From: Sclerodactyla briareus
Taxonomy: Eukaryota > Echinodermata > Holothuroidea > Dendrochirotida > Sclerodactylidae
Assembly: GCA_026419785.1 (NCBI GenBank)
Contig: JAODTK010005309.1
Location: 62,001 to 126,000 of the forward strand
Length of the DNA: 64,000 nucleotides
Direction of reading: 5' to 3'
In this document: piece by piece, positions 23,575 through 36,591 of the stretch
Layout of the letters: each line of letters starts with the position of its first letter
Position numbering within the stretch: the first letter of the stretch is position 1
The notes under the pieces: generated by a model
Told to the model about the DNA's origin: nothing
Database searches by the model: none
The model's input: only the letters and a program-made list of their open reading frames with translations
Made by a program: the position numbers and the translations under genes

Positions 23575-25215
23575 TGACCTGGCTTGGTTAACACGATAAC
23601 TCGCCCCCCCTGGATGGATGAGCCTCATACTTGTATGGTTTGTAGCTTCCTATATTGGGAGTACATGACCCCACCATTGTTTTTTGTATAGGTTGGGGGT
23701 GAATTTTGGTCAAAAAACAAAATTTATGAAGTCATATTTGGCCCATTTTGGCTTGTCAACACAATACTCGACCCCACATGGATGGATAAGCTCATACTTG
23801 TTATTTGTGTTACCCCCATGATTAGTATTGAACCTGTTGTTTTGGGTTGGGTCAAGGTCATCTGAGGTCACCAGAGGTTTAAAGTCTGACAACCTTGTCA
23901 ACACGAAAGTCCAGACTGGTTGGTCTGATTGGTTTCAAATTTGGTGTGTAGCTTTCTTATGGGGAGTACAGGAACCCATTGTTTTGGTAGAGGTTGCGGG
24001 GTGAATTTTGGTCAAAAATTAGAAAATTATGAAGTCAATAATTTGGCACATTGGCTTGTCACCACATAACTCGACCCCACATGGATGGAGAAGCTCATAC
24101 TTTGAGGATGTCTGTGTTCCCCATGAGAGTACTGAAACCTGTGGTTTTGGGGTTGGGTCAGAGGTAATCTGAGGTCACCAGAGGTTAAAGTATGAAAACC
24201 TGTGAACACGATTAAGTCCAGAATGTTGGTATGATTGGGTTCAATTTGGTTGTTGTTTGGCTTTATTATGGGGAGTACAGGAGGAACCATGTTTTGGTAT
24301 AGGTCGGGGTGAATTTTGGTAAAAAATAGAAAATTTGTGAATGAAAAGTCAATAATTTGGCCATTTTTGCTTGTGCACCACGATACTCAACCCCACATGG
24401 ATGAATGAATTTTATCCATGGTCCTGTGTTGGTTACCCATGATGAGTTCATGACCCTATTGTTTTGGGTTCAGTTCAGAGTATCATCTGAGTTCACCAGA
24501 AGCAAAGTTGAAAAACCTTGTGAACCCGATCAGTCCGAGTGTTTGTCCTGATCGTGTTCAAATTTGGTGTGTAGCGTTCGTATGGGTAGTAAGGCAACAC
24601 CCTCATTGTTGTTTGGGTATAGGTCGGGCTGAAATTTGCGTCAAAATGAAAATTTGTACAAGTCAATAATTTGGCCACTTTTGGCTTGTGAACACGATAA
24701 CTCAACCCCACATGGATGAATGAGTTGATACATGGTAGTGTGTTCCCCCATGATGAGTTTCATAACCCCTATTGTTTTTTGGGGTCAGTCAGCGGTCATC
24801 TGAGGTCACCAGAGGGTCAAGCCCTGAAAATCTTGGTGAACACGATAAGTCCCCCTAGACTGGTTGGTCTGATCAGGTTAAAATTGTGTGTGTAGCTTAC
24901 TTATTGAGAGTAATGAACCATATGTTTTTGTTATAGGTTATGGGCTGAATTTGGTCCAAATAGAAAATTTGTGAAAAGTCAATAAATTTTTTGCAATTAT
25001 GGCTTGTAACTTAATTGACCCCACCTGAATGATGAAGCTCAGACGTGGTATGTGTGTTCCCGAGGATGAGTTCATGAACCCTACTTTTCGATGTCACCAG
25101 AGGTCAAAGTCTGAAATCCTTGAAAGTATGTGTAGCTATCTTTCAAGAGTATAGGAACCCTATTGGTGGTTGTAACAAATGGGAAATTTGACCGATGTTA
25201 TGTTTCCCATACCGA
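23575..25215 (+). repeat. Second satellite block, about 5 units
   Basis: Plus-strand units of the 312 bp satellite, more diverged than the main array, ending near 25195 where the inverted end sequence begins. The AGGTCA block is recognisable at about 23850, 24160 and 24800, partly eroded. Confidence 0.85.
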
Positions 25216-25303
25216 GCTGGTACAATCTCCATTTGTCCTTGTGTCTGGCTATAGGTTGTCAGAAAGAGTCAAGAATCACTAACCTTTTGGCTTTCTGGTT
25301 TTA
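25215..25303. repeat. Right inverted end of second satellite block
   Basis: CTGGTACAATCTCCATTTGTCC, GGCTATAGGTTGTCAGAAAG and CCTTTTGGCTTTCTGGTT closely match the right end at 19195-19273 and the reverse complement of 6051-6125. No matching left end was found for this block within the preceding 5 kb. Confidence 0.65.
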
Positions 25304-27500
25304 AATAACCTCCCTGCTTCAATAACCCTCTACTGACTCCCCATGCATTCACATGACTAGGTACACTCACTTTCTTGTGATGCCCTCCACCTAGAGACAT
25401 GTATTCTTGTGTGTTTTCTTTTCTGTAAACGCCACTGGCGAACTTTGGGTTCTAGGAGCTCTATAATAAATTGGTGGCACTTATTATCTCATCGGTCCTA
25501 AGGGGCCGGGATGAATATTGTAGTAGTTTGCCATTTCATCTATATTTACTGTTGCTGGTGCCATAGCAACATTTGCTATGGTAACCATAGTGGTGGTTTG
25601 GAACTATCCACGAGGGGTACCCGTTGGGGGGGTACTCATGGGTGCGGGTGATCCAGCAATGAGGTGGCACTCGCAAAGTCTCGTTTGTTGTTTGTGTGTG
25701 TGTGTGTGCTTTGCGTGTCCCATCAATTTTTTGATGGTTTCGCAAATATCTCTATTTTGGAGTGGCTGAACATAGTGGAATTCCAACAACACGCTTGAAT
25801 AGTCACTAAACCATATTTCTCCTCAAAAATCACGGACTATCTAAAGGGGGAATTCAGGAGGCAAAGGACAAATTTGGGGGCATTCTCATTTTTACAAGTT
25901 TTTCACTTTTTTCAAGATATTTCCCTGATTCCAAGGCTCGAATGATTTCAAAATTTGCAGCAATGTTAAGAGGCACAAAATACAACTTTCCCATGCATCC
26001 GCCCCAAATAACCAAAAATGTCAATTTTAGAGGAAAAAATAGATTTTGGGCCAAATTTGAGAATTGTTGAAAATCTGTAAGTTTTTGGTATATTATAGAT
26101 TGGGAGACTGAATGATTTTCCAAATTTCTGAAGAAGGTACAAAGTATCAAACCAAAGGGTTGCCCAGCATTTTGCTGTAAATTAACTGAAATTTCCAATG
26201 AATATGAATATTTCGGGGGGAAAATGGCATATTTGTATCAATTTTGTCCATTTGCACCTCGCGAAAGGTAGCAAAGTAGAAAACAAATGAATAATTCCAC
26301 ATTTGCGATGAGTCCTGCAACTCCGGGGATTGTCCTCTGGTCATTATTATTAATACTAATAAATGTGAATACCAGAGTAGATTTCTTGTTTGTCTGCCTC
26401 CATTTCCTGCGCTGAGTGGTTAAGCTTAAGTTATGTCCCTAATTCTTGTCTCCTAGTTTAATACTAGTAAATAGTAATGTTTAAAAAAGAATTGCTGTTT
26501 TGGAAGAAAGCAGCTGAAGTATTCGCCTGACGAGGGGGAAACCTTCTTCATCCAATGGCGGTGGTCCGGAGTGTCCCGAACCAAGTCCACTTCATTTGGC
26601 CCATACCAAGTTAAGTTTTTGCATTATTCTCTTCGAACAATTATCACTTCTTTTTTTTTTTATGATATATGCCTATCCAGTGGCATGATGAGGCTGTTGA
26701 AAAACATGCGTTGACTTTGTTCAAACAAAACCCCCTCGATCGCCTGATTCACTCATAGCGCAGGAGACTTTAACCAATTGGTGATTTGCCTAAACAAACA
26801 CCTGTGTGACTTCGTTCGTCTCACTGTCAACTGAATTAAGTCAACGTTGGTTGAGAAATCGACCATTTCTACCATACCGGCAGCAAAATACTCCATTGAT
26901 CTGATCTGGAATGGTTTCTGACAACCTCCAACTGGATTTTGACATAAGATTAATGAATATTCTGTTTTACTTCCAATTCGAAGAATCGTTTTTCGAAGTC
27001 AAGCAGCGATAAAACAAGCCGCCAATACGTCGGCGCAGAACTAAAACAGCGGCTTTGATTCATTTTAGGCTTCAGATGCATCATTCTTGAGAAATTCACT
27101 TTGTATTGTGAGAGTTTAGAAAATAGTTGAAAGTTTTCGATAAATAATTATGACCGATATGTTGGGCATTTTCCGCGAATTTACTCAGGGTTGCGTCATC
27201 AAATCAAAGCCTGTGTGCTACTGATGGACTGACATCACGTCACTGTGAATGGAATGAGCAGGAATCCCAATTTTGTGGGATTTGCAGATGATATGTTGGT
27301 AATATTCGCCCATGGTATCATTACCAAAGAGTGATAGCCCCCTCTATTTTAGGAACAGCTTCCTCATATCGTCTGCTTCAGTAGGCTAGTGGCTGAGTGA
27401 GAAGCAGAGGAGGGTATGAGGCACACTTTATTCATAATTCATTTGTGAATACAGCTCTAGGTGAGAGTGTTCACACTTTCTGCTCTCTAAAAAGAAGGGG
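25304..27500. other. No gene recognised
   Basis: Contains a short GT repeat near 25690. The AT-rich frames between 25850 and 26350 have no family motif, and the segment may be an old dispersed repeat. A T-run lies near 26650. Confidence 0.35.
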
Positions 27501-27509
27501 ACCTGAAAA

Positions 27510-27722
27510 TACCTGTTCTATTGTTTTCCTAGGGCCATAGGTTGAAATACTGTTCTATTGTTTTCCTAGGGCCATAGGTTTGAAATACCTGTTCTATTGT
27601 TTTCCTAGGGCCATAGGTTTGAAATACCTGTTCTATTGTTTTCCTAGGGCCATAGGTTTGAAATACCTGTTCTATTGTTTTCCTAGGGCCATAGGTTTGA
27701 AATACCTGTTCAATTGTTTTGT
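27510..27722. repeat. Minisatellite, 39 bp unit, about 5.5 copies
   Basis: Near-identical tandem copies of GAAATACCTGTTCTATTG followed by TTTTCCTAGGGCCATAGG and TTT. Because 39 is a multiple of three, frames stay open on both strands (for example TIEQVFQTYGPRK repeated on the minus strand). This is a property of the unit, not evidence of a gene. Confidence 0.93.
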
Positions 27723-28590
27723 GCACGTGAGACACATCAGATTCCAATTTCAAAGTCTGTGGCATGACCCCCCCCCCATCTGACCTAGTCGTATGTGACT
27801 AGATATGTTTATGGAAGAAAACTGGACAGTTTTGGGGTATTCCACCTGTTTCAATTCCTGTAGAGCAGAACAAAATCTAATTGTTACTCAAAATATGAAT
27901 GGTGGCACTGTAACAGTACTGACTTGTATTGACTTCAAGAAAATAGTCATTTAAACAAAATGTCATTTTTGTAAGTGAGTCACAGGTAAATTAACAACTG
28001 TTAATTTAAACTGTTAATAAGCTGCAATAACTATGATGATTGTTGTGTATTACAGGCCTGCCTTTTAGATTTGTGCAGGTGTGCTATAAATCGCACTCCT
28101 GGAAATGTGAAGGTGTGCTGCTTTGAGGACACTATTTAAGCGGAGCGGCACCATCGGTTGCCACGTAGCGTACCCAAAAATTTTTGGCCTTTCTCGACCC
28201 CCTAGATTGCAGGAAACGGCATCTCCAGGTTTATCATGACCTGTGAAGATTGTCATTTGGAGGGGATTCAAAAAATAACATTGTTTATTTTTCCATAAAA
28301 ATGCAAATGCTAATCACTGTGATTGTATTTTTTGTGCGATCACGAATAATTAAAAGGTAACTTATTGATCCTGAATGGCATTCAGAACCCAGCTGATGTG
28401 ACGTGTCGTTTGCCGGTAAATTTTGTGACTCGACGTTGTACCTTTCGTGTAAGTTTCAACTTCCTTTATTGCAATTCCCTTCATTGTTGGATGTCTTTTA
28501 ATTTTGTCCATTTGCTTGCGACAAACCTTACAAACTAGATATGTGTAAGCGGGTAAACTGTCCACATGTATATCCCGCTTTTGAGCAATC
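27723..28590. other. No gene recognised
   Basis: A C-run lies at about 27770. The rest is AT-rich sequence with no identified feature. Confidence 0.35.
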
Positions 28591-28594
28591 CTTG

Positions 28595-29165
28595 GGAAGA
28601 AGTAGTTTAGCTACCCCATAAAGACCTCCATTTTGGTCAGAAGCAAGATCCCCTTCATCACCAAGTTTTGTTGTAATCCATGTAAGTTACAAGAAAGTCA
28701 CATAAATTATGCAATTTGACTCCGATGGCCTTGAAATGACCTCCACATTTTTTGGATCAACTATAGTCCCCATCCACCAAGTTTCGTTCAAATCTGACTA
28801 AGTTTAGAAAATCGCATAAATCATACAAATTTTGACCTCCGATGACCTGAAATGACCTCCACAATTTTCGGGATCAATTATAGTCCTACCCACCGAGTTC
28901 GCTAAAATGCGGACTAAATTGAAAATTTTGCGTAAATTATGCAAATTAGTGGCCCACAGCATTGCAGTGATGCCCACTCGCGAACTCATCCGAGATTTCA
29001 CGTGGGCGGAAATTGTACCAAGTTTCAGATCAATCGGATAAAACGGTAAAGAGTTATTGCGCTAACGCCTTTAGTTTCCGGCAGCGGCGGCGGAGCCTGG
29101 AACGGCGGCCGCTACACACTCAAAACCATAATATCCCCGGACACTTCCAGTGTCGCGGGGGATAT
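28595..29165 (+). repeat. Tandem 121 bp repeat with hairpin-ended tail
   Basis: About three diverged copies of a 121 bp unit (ACCAAGTTTCGTTCAAATCT, AAATCGCATAAATCATAC, CCTGAAATGACCTCCACA) are followed by a GC-richer tail. The tail contains AGTTATTGCGCTAACGCC and ends in a hairpin at 29131-29165: ATATCCCC pairs with GGGGATAT, and GACAC with GTGTC, around TTCCA. It looks like a dispersed non-coding retroelement or MITE-like family. A related tandem motif (TTATGCAAATTAG) recurs at 53.3-53.8 kb. Confidence 0.6.
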
Positions 29166-32100
29166 AATGAACAGAACTGCCATTGAAAAATATTTTCCGT
29201 GATTTTTAGTACGGCTGCGCGGTTTCTCGGTTGAACCGTGAAAACTGGTTTGACTCTGTCACGGTTAGACTCGGTTTATATGTAATCTATAGATAACGGA
29301 CTAACCGAGTCAACCGAAAAAAAACATCCGTTAATTGCCGCGGACAAACGAGTCCTCAAAAAGAAAAAAATATGGGCACGTCTGCGGCACTACGGCGGAC
29401 GGCACAGAGCCTTGAAAAGAATTGAAATATTATCAGTTATCGCCGTGATGAACGAAAATCTCGCGTGCATGAAATCACCTCGGAATAACTGTCAGAAGTA
29501 TTAGTCAGTGTGTACATTATTTTCTGAATATCCCAGGCCCAGCCGCTGCGGATATCGCAGCTTTATCGTACCGTAATAAATATAACCGAATGCATGTGCT
29601 AGCTCATCGCCCCATGCTGTGCACTCCGTTCAGACCCATAAACAGTCCTGCTTGGAACACGTGGTCCCGATTCCCACTGACAATGTACAGTGCGCTCGCA
29701 GCGCCCTATTGAGGATCGGACTGAATGTATTCACGATCGTGATCCTGATTACTGCAATATATTCGCGTGGGCCCTCAATTCTATGAATGAATGAACGTGA
29801 TTATTGGAAAATTGATGGATGAAAGGAATATACATAAAGGTTTAGCCTTTATTTGGTGGCTTTACAGTAATTTTAGATAGTGGCCTTGCTCCGTTTTCTT
29901 GCTAAAAATCACATTACGTTTGGGCTTCACTGTCATTGCACTAACGATCTGTTTGTACTGTGCATGTGCGAGGCCCGGGTTTAACATACATAGGTACGTA
30001 GGGAAGAATGTATAAGCGCTGCCGTTTTTTTTTTTGTTCTCCTTCAGAATTTAGGAGCGTGATTGCGGGCAGATGTGATTTAGGAGCACCACTAAACTAG
30101 ATTACTCTCCGAGGCCTAATTTTATGGCGCACGATCGCGTCAGCGCTCTTAAATCCCAAGCACTGAACACTCGAGCCTGCACCGTACGTCGTAATCTAGC
30201 TATGGCCACGTCCTTCAATACAGTCGTTTCATGCGACCGCTACATTGACTCGCTGCAGACTCGACCATTTTTTCAATACTCCATGTTATATATTTTAAGA
30301 AGGATCTGATACCGTACTAAATAAACTACGTAAAATAGTTGCTGAGGCGTGTACTAGAATTTTTTGGTCTTCTTCGTATAATAGTTTTTGTAGTAAATAA
30401 AGAGTATTGTGTTGCGTGCATTAGCGTTCTTTAGGCGTGCGATATTCGCACCCCTCCGCTTAATTTTAGGCAGGCGATGGAGTGCATCGCACTCTGGGCA
30501 CGCCTCAAAACAAGGCCTGTATTACATTCTATATAAATATATCATAGTTGCCAATATTGCCCATTGTCTACAGTGTAGCCCTCTCCTACAATGAATATCT
30601 TGGCAACCAAAATGATATTGGCATGCCTGCTCCAACCCCATACCTGACTAGTTCCGTCAATCACATTGCTTCAGCCTACAAACACAGACCTCTGATTACC
30701 ATAACCACATACTGAACCATTTTCATCCAGCACCCATGTCCTGTGGTTTATATGTTATACATGAACTGTACATTCAAACATTTTCTATCATATCCTTGTT
30801 CCTGGTAATAAACTGTTGTGTTTTCATTCCCCTCATTTTTGAATGAGTCAACCAAATCTATCCCAATGTGTTTTATTTATTCTGATATATTTCTGCCCTT
30901 CCATGACACAACATCACCTATTTGGATTAAAGTGCAGGTGTGCACCTCTCAATGTCAACAATACCCAAACCACCCACGTGTTTGCACCATGTGAAAATAA
31001 ACTGGTAATCATATTAAGAATTGGTTGAATTGTTTCAATATACAAAACCCAAATACAAATGCGATCTATACAACATACATCAACAATTGGCAGTTTCATC
31101 ATTACCCATTGGTGCAAGTGTTCCAGAAGTCTAGGTCAAGGGTAATCCGGTCGATTTTGTCTACTTCTAACAAATAGTAACTAAGCACCAATGGTGCTGT
31201 AGCTCAAACCGCACAATATACAACACGAAGTACAATTGACTAAAGGCTCACATTATCAGGCCAAAAGGACAATTGCAAACAATAGTCTATTATGCCTCTG
31301 TAATGACCTTTGACCTTGATTTTCATAGGGCCAAAGATGTCTTAGCCAGTCCAATGAACATTGGTTACTCAGGCCATCATCCATCACAAAATGACTAACA
31401 ATTGATATGGAAAAGGCTTCACACAACGGCCTATTATTGTGCCCGTTTAAATGACCTTCATATGGTCAAAGATTCCCAGTTTCAGTGTGAAATGTTTGTG
31501 TATGATTCAATGTTTTGCAAAATTATCGGAATGACCACTAGATGAATCCCCTACGGGTTTTCCAATGGGTCATATGTTAATACAGACCAAAAAATGAAAT
31601 TATCCAATTTATATGAGGATATTAGCCGCTTGACGACGCCCAGGCTGGAGTCAGGTAAAAAAAAAAAGGAATGACTGCATGTATCAATCTCTGTAACTTG
31701 TTTGCAAATGGCCATCACAAAATTGGCAAAACGACCACTAGCCTAATAGTGACTACCTGCGAATAACAAAGTTTGTCTCATGCTTGAAAGCAGAAATAGG
31801 CATTGGGGGTGACCCTCACATAGAATGAATAAGAAGTAATTTATGACTCAGCTTTAACTTGGCTGGAGTATGGAGAGCATGGATGTGTTCAATTTTTGAA
31901 TGTACAGATCCCCACAGGCGCCAGGTAGTTTTCCCATCCCATGGCCCATCTTCTGCCAGAAACTGTAGGTCGCATTGGCTACTGCCAGACTACATACCCT
32001 AATGCACCTATCAAAACCAGTAACCTCGCAAAAGCCCCATTCCAATGCACTGTTCCATGAACCACACACCCTTTTATTAATTAACTCAATATATCCAACA

Positions 32101-32565
32101 CACTGGCTCATAGGTGATGATAACTTTAATGAGCAGTCCAAGGTTGTCCTCCCAACTTCCCCTTCCGACAAACATAAGACAATGGCACCTACGTACCAAT
32201 GAGTAAACAGAAGGTCTTCTCTGCTCTAGAAGTTAATAGGCTATGGATGACCAGAGAAATGGTTGAACCCCTTCGCTAAAATGGAATACAAGATGTGGGC
32301 TAGAATTGGGGGGGGGGATTTAGGAATGTGGTCAATATTTGATACTGGATGTGAAAGTGTGACATTCATGACAAAATCAAATTAGTTAATAAGTAAATAT
32401 GGGAACCAGTGACAGGCACCGCAGTGTAACTTCAATTTACCTGGCTATCGACTGTCTCAGCTTATCACAAATGGTCTATTTTAGTTGTAAGAAATGCTGC
32501 AGACAATACACTTCAACATCACTTATTCAATAATTTATGAAATATGCCACTATTTTAGAATAGCC
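29166..32565. other. No gene recognised; scattered degenerate repeats
   Basis: A short inverted repeat GACTCGGTT/AACCGAGTC lies at 29268-29311. The CpG-containing segment 29340-30300 has no recognised gene. From 31120 to 31560 degenerate motifs with TGACCTT and GGCC recur and resemble those at 45.6-45.8 and 49.6-49.9 kb. An A-run lies at about 31658. Confidence 0.35.
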
Positions 32566-32569
32566 TTTA

Positions 32570-34150
32570 ATGACTTCTGACCTTAAATCCCAGTGAAACA
32601 TCAGTTACCATCATTCGGTGATAAGCTGACATAGTTTCCATGGTAATCCAACGAAATCTGTTAGAGGGAAAAGCATTTTGCAGACTTTGCAGTTTTTTTT
32701 TTACATGATAGTTTATTATGACCCTTAACATCCCTTTGGACCCTTTTGACCAGAAAAGCTGTAGCTATGGTCTTATTCCATCCTTATGAATCGAACATCA
32801 ACATTCGGCACTAAAATTGGTAGGATGAGACAGCATTTTGCGTGCTTGCACAAGATGGGCCCTCTGCCTCACACTGGCCTCAAGTCCAAAAGCCTGAGAA
32901 CTCGGCGGTACGCTCTTAGACCGTCATAATAACTAAACATTAACACCAATCCTTGCAGAGAAGCCTTTTGCATGATTTCACATTATGGGCCATATGCCCA
33001 CATTGGGCCTCGGCCAGAAATTCACAAACAACCATCAGTGCGCCACAACCCAAGTAATATTACAAGTAAAAATCAATTAGAACTTGGTGGGAGCAGTGGC
33101 AATTTAAAGTACCATGCCGATATTTTCCATGATATGAACCTCTGTTTTAACAACAGTATGTCAGCAACGAGCATCAAATTCATAAGAGGAGAAGTATTTT
33201 GCGTATTCCACATGATGTAAACCAGGGCATACACCTGGGCCTTGGGTCCCAAATTCCTTGGCACCCTGGAGGTACAACTATTGGACCATCATTATGAACA
33301 AACATCAGCACTGTGCAACACAATTTTGCAGAGATTTTGCGGTCTTTCATTATGGCCCTGGGCCCAAAATAGGCCTGGGCCCAAAATTTCCAAACACCCC
33401 TATGGCCCTCTACCAAGGACCATTACATGAATTTGAAGAATCAATTGAAGCTTGTGGAGAGATGCATTTCAGTACCATTGTGTGAATTTTATAAATGGCC
33501 GATGGGCCGAGTGGGACGCTTGGACCACAAAGTCCATGAACACCCCAAAGTACAGCTGTCAGACCACCATTATGACTGATGATGAGCACTGTGCAACAAT
33601 TTGACGAGGTGAAGCATTTTGCAAAATTCCAATGAGGGACCCCAGAGCCCAACTGGGCATTGGACCCAAATCCTGAGCACCCTAAGAGAGTCTATGAGAC
33701 CACCATCATGGCTGAACATCCAGCAATGTGAAACAAAAGTTGTAGGAAATACAAGATTTACGTATTTATCTAATAGGCCCTAGGGCCCAAGCTGGGCCCT
33801 GGTCCCAAATTCCTGAACAACCCCAATTGCCCCTACCCAAGGACCATTATGTGTACTTTTGAGAATACAACAAATGGATTTTGGGGGAGGAGATGCATTC
33901 CAAGTACTATTGTGTGAATTCATAAAATGGGGCCCTTGGGCCCGAGTGGGGCCTTGAACCAAAAATTCCTGAAACCCCCGAAGGTAGGTTGTTATGACCC
34001 ATCATTTATGAGGAACACAGCACTGTACACAAAAATTTGTAGGAGGAGATACATTTGTAAACACACAAAATGGCCTATATTGCCCTTACAATGGCCTTGC
34101 CTTGACCTTCACCAAGGTCAAACATGTCCATGGGGTCAATGAAAATGTGT
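32570..34150. repeat. Degenerate tandem array, 125-150 bp unit
   Basis: About 9-10 diverged units, each with a GGGCC-rich core (GGGCCCAA-TGGGCC, TCCCAAATTCCTGAACACCC), a CCATCATTATGA-GAACATCAGCA block and GAGAAGCATTTTGC. Core positions are near 32866, 32988, 33235, 33360, 33505, 33645, 33780 and 33935. A lone relative lies at 44395-44560. Sequence identity between copies is low, so the array is old. Confidence 0.6.
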
Positions 34151-34217
34151 CCAATTCAGGTCGACATCAACTTTCGCAGAATTAATGTTTGAGAGCCAAA
34201 GGCAATTGTTAACAATC

Positions 34218-34375
34218 TGGTCTATCTATCTATCTATCTATCGAGCTATCTATCTATCTAGACGGACGGGGGACGGAAGGACGGGCGGACGGCGGACGGA
34301 CGGACGGAGGGACAGACGAAGACAGACAGACAGACAGACAGACGATAGACAGACAGACAGTTATATAGATAGATA
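34218..34375. repeat. Compound tetranucleotide repeat
   Basis: (CTAT)n at 34222-34260, then a GACG/GACA-type run to about 34366, then GATAGATA. The two outer tracts are inverted relative to each other, so the segment can fold on itself. Confidence 0.9.
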
Positions 34376-34769
34376 AATTGACATGCAGACTTCCAATTAG
34401 CTCAACCAGCATAGATGGTTGAGCTAAAAAAAATGCCGTCACAAAGTTCAGGTTAAAGGCCATCAGTTTTGCCTCTTTGTTCAAGAGCTGATAATTTGAC
34501 CAATGCACACTCATTGCTGGCTACAAATCACTCTTGGTGCACTAGTTGTCCAGCAGACAGACCTACTCGCTTTGCTGGGATGGATTTGCTTTGTACGAGG
34601 CCTTGAATGACTCTCTGCAGACTGGTTGCCTTTGGTCGCAGATACACTATTGAGCCTCCGACTGGACCCTATCCATGTTCCTCCCCGCATCAGCACAGAC
34701 TCCTATTACTTCAAGCGGAATCTAGAAAAAATTTTTGATAGTTCATCGTTAAATAGATTATTTAGTGCC

Positions 34770-35425
34770 CCCACCCCCACTTATGAGTGTTGTTTTGGGT
34801 GCCCCCCCATCTTATGTAGTTTGTGTTGGTGCCCCCCCAGCTTAGGTAGTGTGGTGTTGGTGTTCTCCTCCCCAGCTTATTAGTGTTGGGTTGGTGCCCC
34901 CCCCCCCCAGCTTTGGTAGTGTGGTGTTAGTGCCCCCCCCCCCAGCTTATGTAGTGTGGTGTTGGTGCCGCCCCCCCCCCCCCCCAGCTTAGTAGTGTGG
35001 TGTTGGTTGCCCCCCAGCTTATGTAGTGTGGTGTTGGTGTTCCTCCTCCCCAGCTTATTAGTGGGGTGTTGTGCCCCCCCCCCCAGCTTATGTAGTGTGG
35101 TGTGAGTGCCCCCCCAAGCTAGTAGGTGGTGTTGGTGCCCCCCCCCCCAGCTATGTAGTGTGGTGTTGTGTTCCTCCTCCCAGATTATGTAGTGTGGTGT
35201 TCCTCCTCCCCAGCTTATGTAGTGTGGTGTTGGTGTTCCTCCTCCCCAGCTTATGTAGGTGGTGTTGGTGTTCCTCCTCCCCAGCTTAGTAGTGTGGTGT
35301 TGGTGCCCCCCCAGCTATGTAGTGTGGTGTTGTGTTCCTCCTCCCCAGCTATGTAGTGTGGTGTTGGTGCCCCCCCCCCCCCCAGCTTATGTAGTGTTGT
35401 GTTGGTGTTCCTCCTCCCCCCTCCC
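34770..35425. repeat. C-run minisatellite, about 32-36 bp unit
   Basis: Roughly 19 copies of CCCCAGCTTATGTAGTGTGG plus TGTTGGTG, joined either by a pure C-run of 6-15 bases or by TTCCTCCTCC. The two unit forms alternate in blocks. The complementary strand carries long G-runs. C-run lengths in this assembly are probably unreliable. Confidence 0.92.
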
Positions 35426-36580
35426 CTCACTCCTCATTGCAAAATTCCTGATGAACTAAGAATTTCCAGATGTAATCTAATGCTACATTTAATATCCTTT
35501 GTAGTAAGAAAAAGAAAAAAAGTGACAAGAATATACATACATCTTGAAAATTTGGACAAATCCATCCCATTTTTTCAACACCACACAAGTATTTCGTTCG
35601 GGCGGACCTGGGAGGCGGATGTGGATTTTCTCCTACCCCACCCCACCTCGTGATTCTACTGACCATGATTCTAACTTTCAATGTTCCACCGTTAAAAAAC
35701 TCAATAGAGTAACAGGGGACTGTGAAAAACTTTGCCTCATTACTCCTACATGTGACAACGAAACATTTTTCAATCGGCTCCACATGGAGAGAACATGTTT
35801 TATATTAGTTTCTGTAAAACTGCATGCCAATCCAAACAGAAACCAAGAAATCAACCAAGATCATGAGTCTTACAGGGTAGCCTATAGGCAGAATTACCAC
35901 CCTATCGCATTGCCATATGCGCTAATAACAAACTTGCTTTCACTTGGACATAGTCAGGAAGCTTGTAAAAAACCTGAGCACAAGCTTACACAGAAATATA
36001 TTATTGCCCCCCCCCCCCATACCTCAGACCCCTTCCCAGGAGTGCCATAGAGCTAAGCTGGTCCCCAATTCAGCCCCGGCAATTCAACGATAACGCGCCT
36101 ATACTGGATTGACGATGCTATGTAGAGTATGGCGATAAACAATATTGAGCAACACGTCATGTTTTTGGAACTTGCTTTGTTTTTGTGAGAGCCTTGTACA
36201 ACCGACATTCGGTAATCAATCACCCTACTTATAGCGTAGAAGCCAAAATGTCCCCCTACCCATGCTTGGAGGTGATTGCACATCTTGCGTCGATACTACA
36301 TGCACTTTCCCATATCCAGTCACTCTACCTAAATTTGTCCTCCTCCCCTCCGCACCTTTTCTGCAATCTACAGTTGGATACGACCAAAGCAATTGTTTGT
36401 TCATCATCTCGAACGGGACAATTTTTCTCTTCAAATAGTTACTAGTATTAAGCTGCTATTGACTCTCCATTAAATATTTTAGGCTCCATGATCCCATGAA
36501 CAAAGTAATATATGTGAAGTGCTCGGATGACAGATCTTATAGGCACTGCACCATGCCTCTATGTTATCAGAGACTGAAAG
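35426..36580. other. No supported gene
   Basis: A plus-strand frame of 168 codons (35544-36050) and an overlapping minus-strand frame have no family motif, splice context or conserved domain I can see. Probably chance. A C-run lies at 36008. Confidence 0.3.
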
Positions 36581-36591
36581 ATGAGCTCAGA

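Noticed and set aside
25681-25712. GT-repeat region as a gene in 25578-25769
   Set aside because: The frame is a simple-repeat translation with no protein-like flanks.
27510-27722. Regularly spaced repeats resembling a CRISPR array
   Set aside because: The units are contiguous with no unique spacers, and the genome is eukaryotic. It is a minisatellite.
29268-29311. GACTCGGTT/AACCGAGTC inverted repeat as a mobile element
   Set aside because: The arms are only 9 bp and no outer boundaries were found. Insufficient for a call.
35544-36050. 168-codon plus-strand frame
   Set aside because: Overlaps a long opposite-strand frame and runs into a C-run. No family features.
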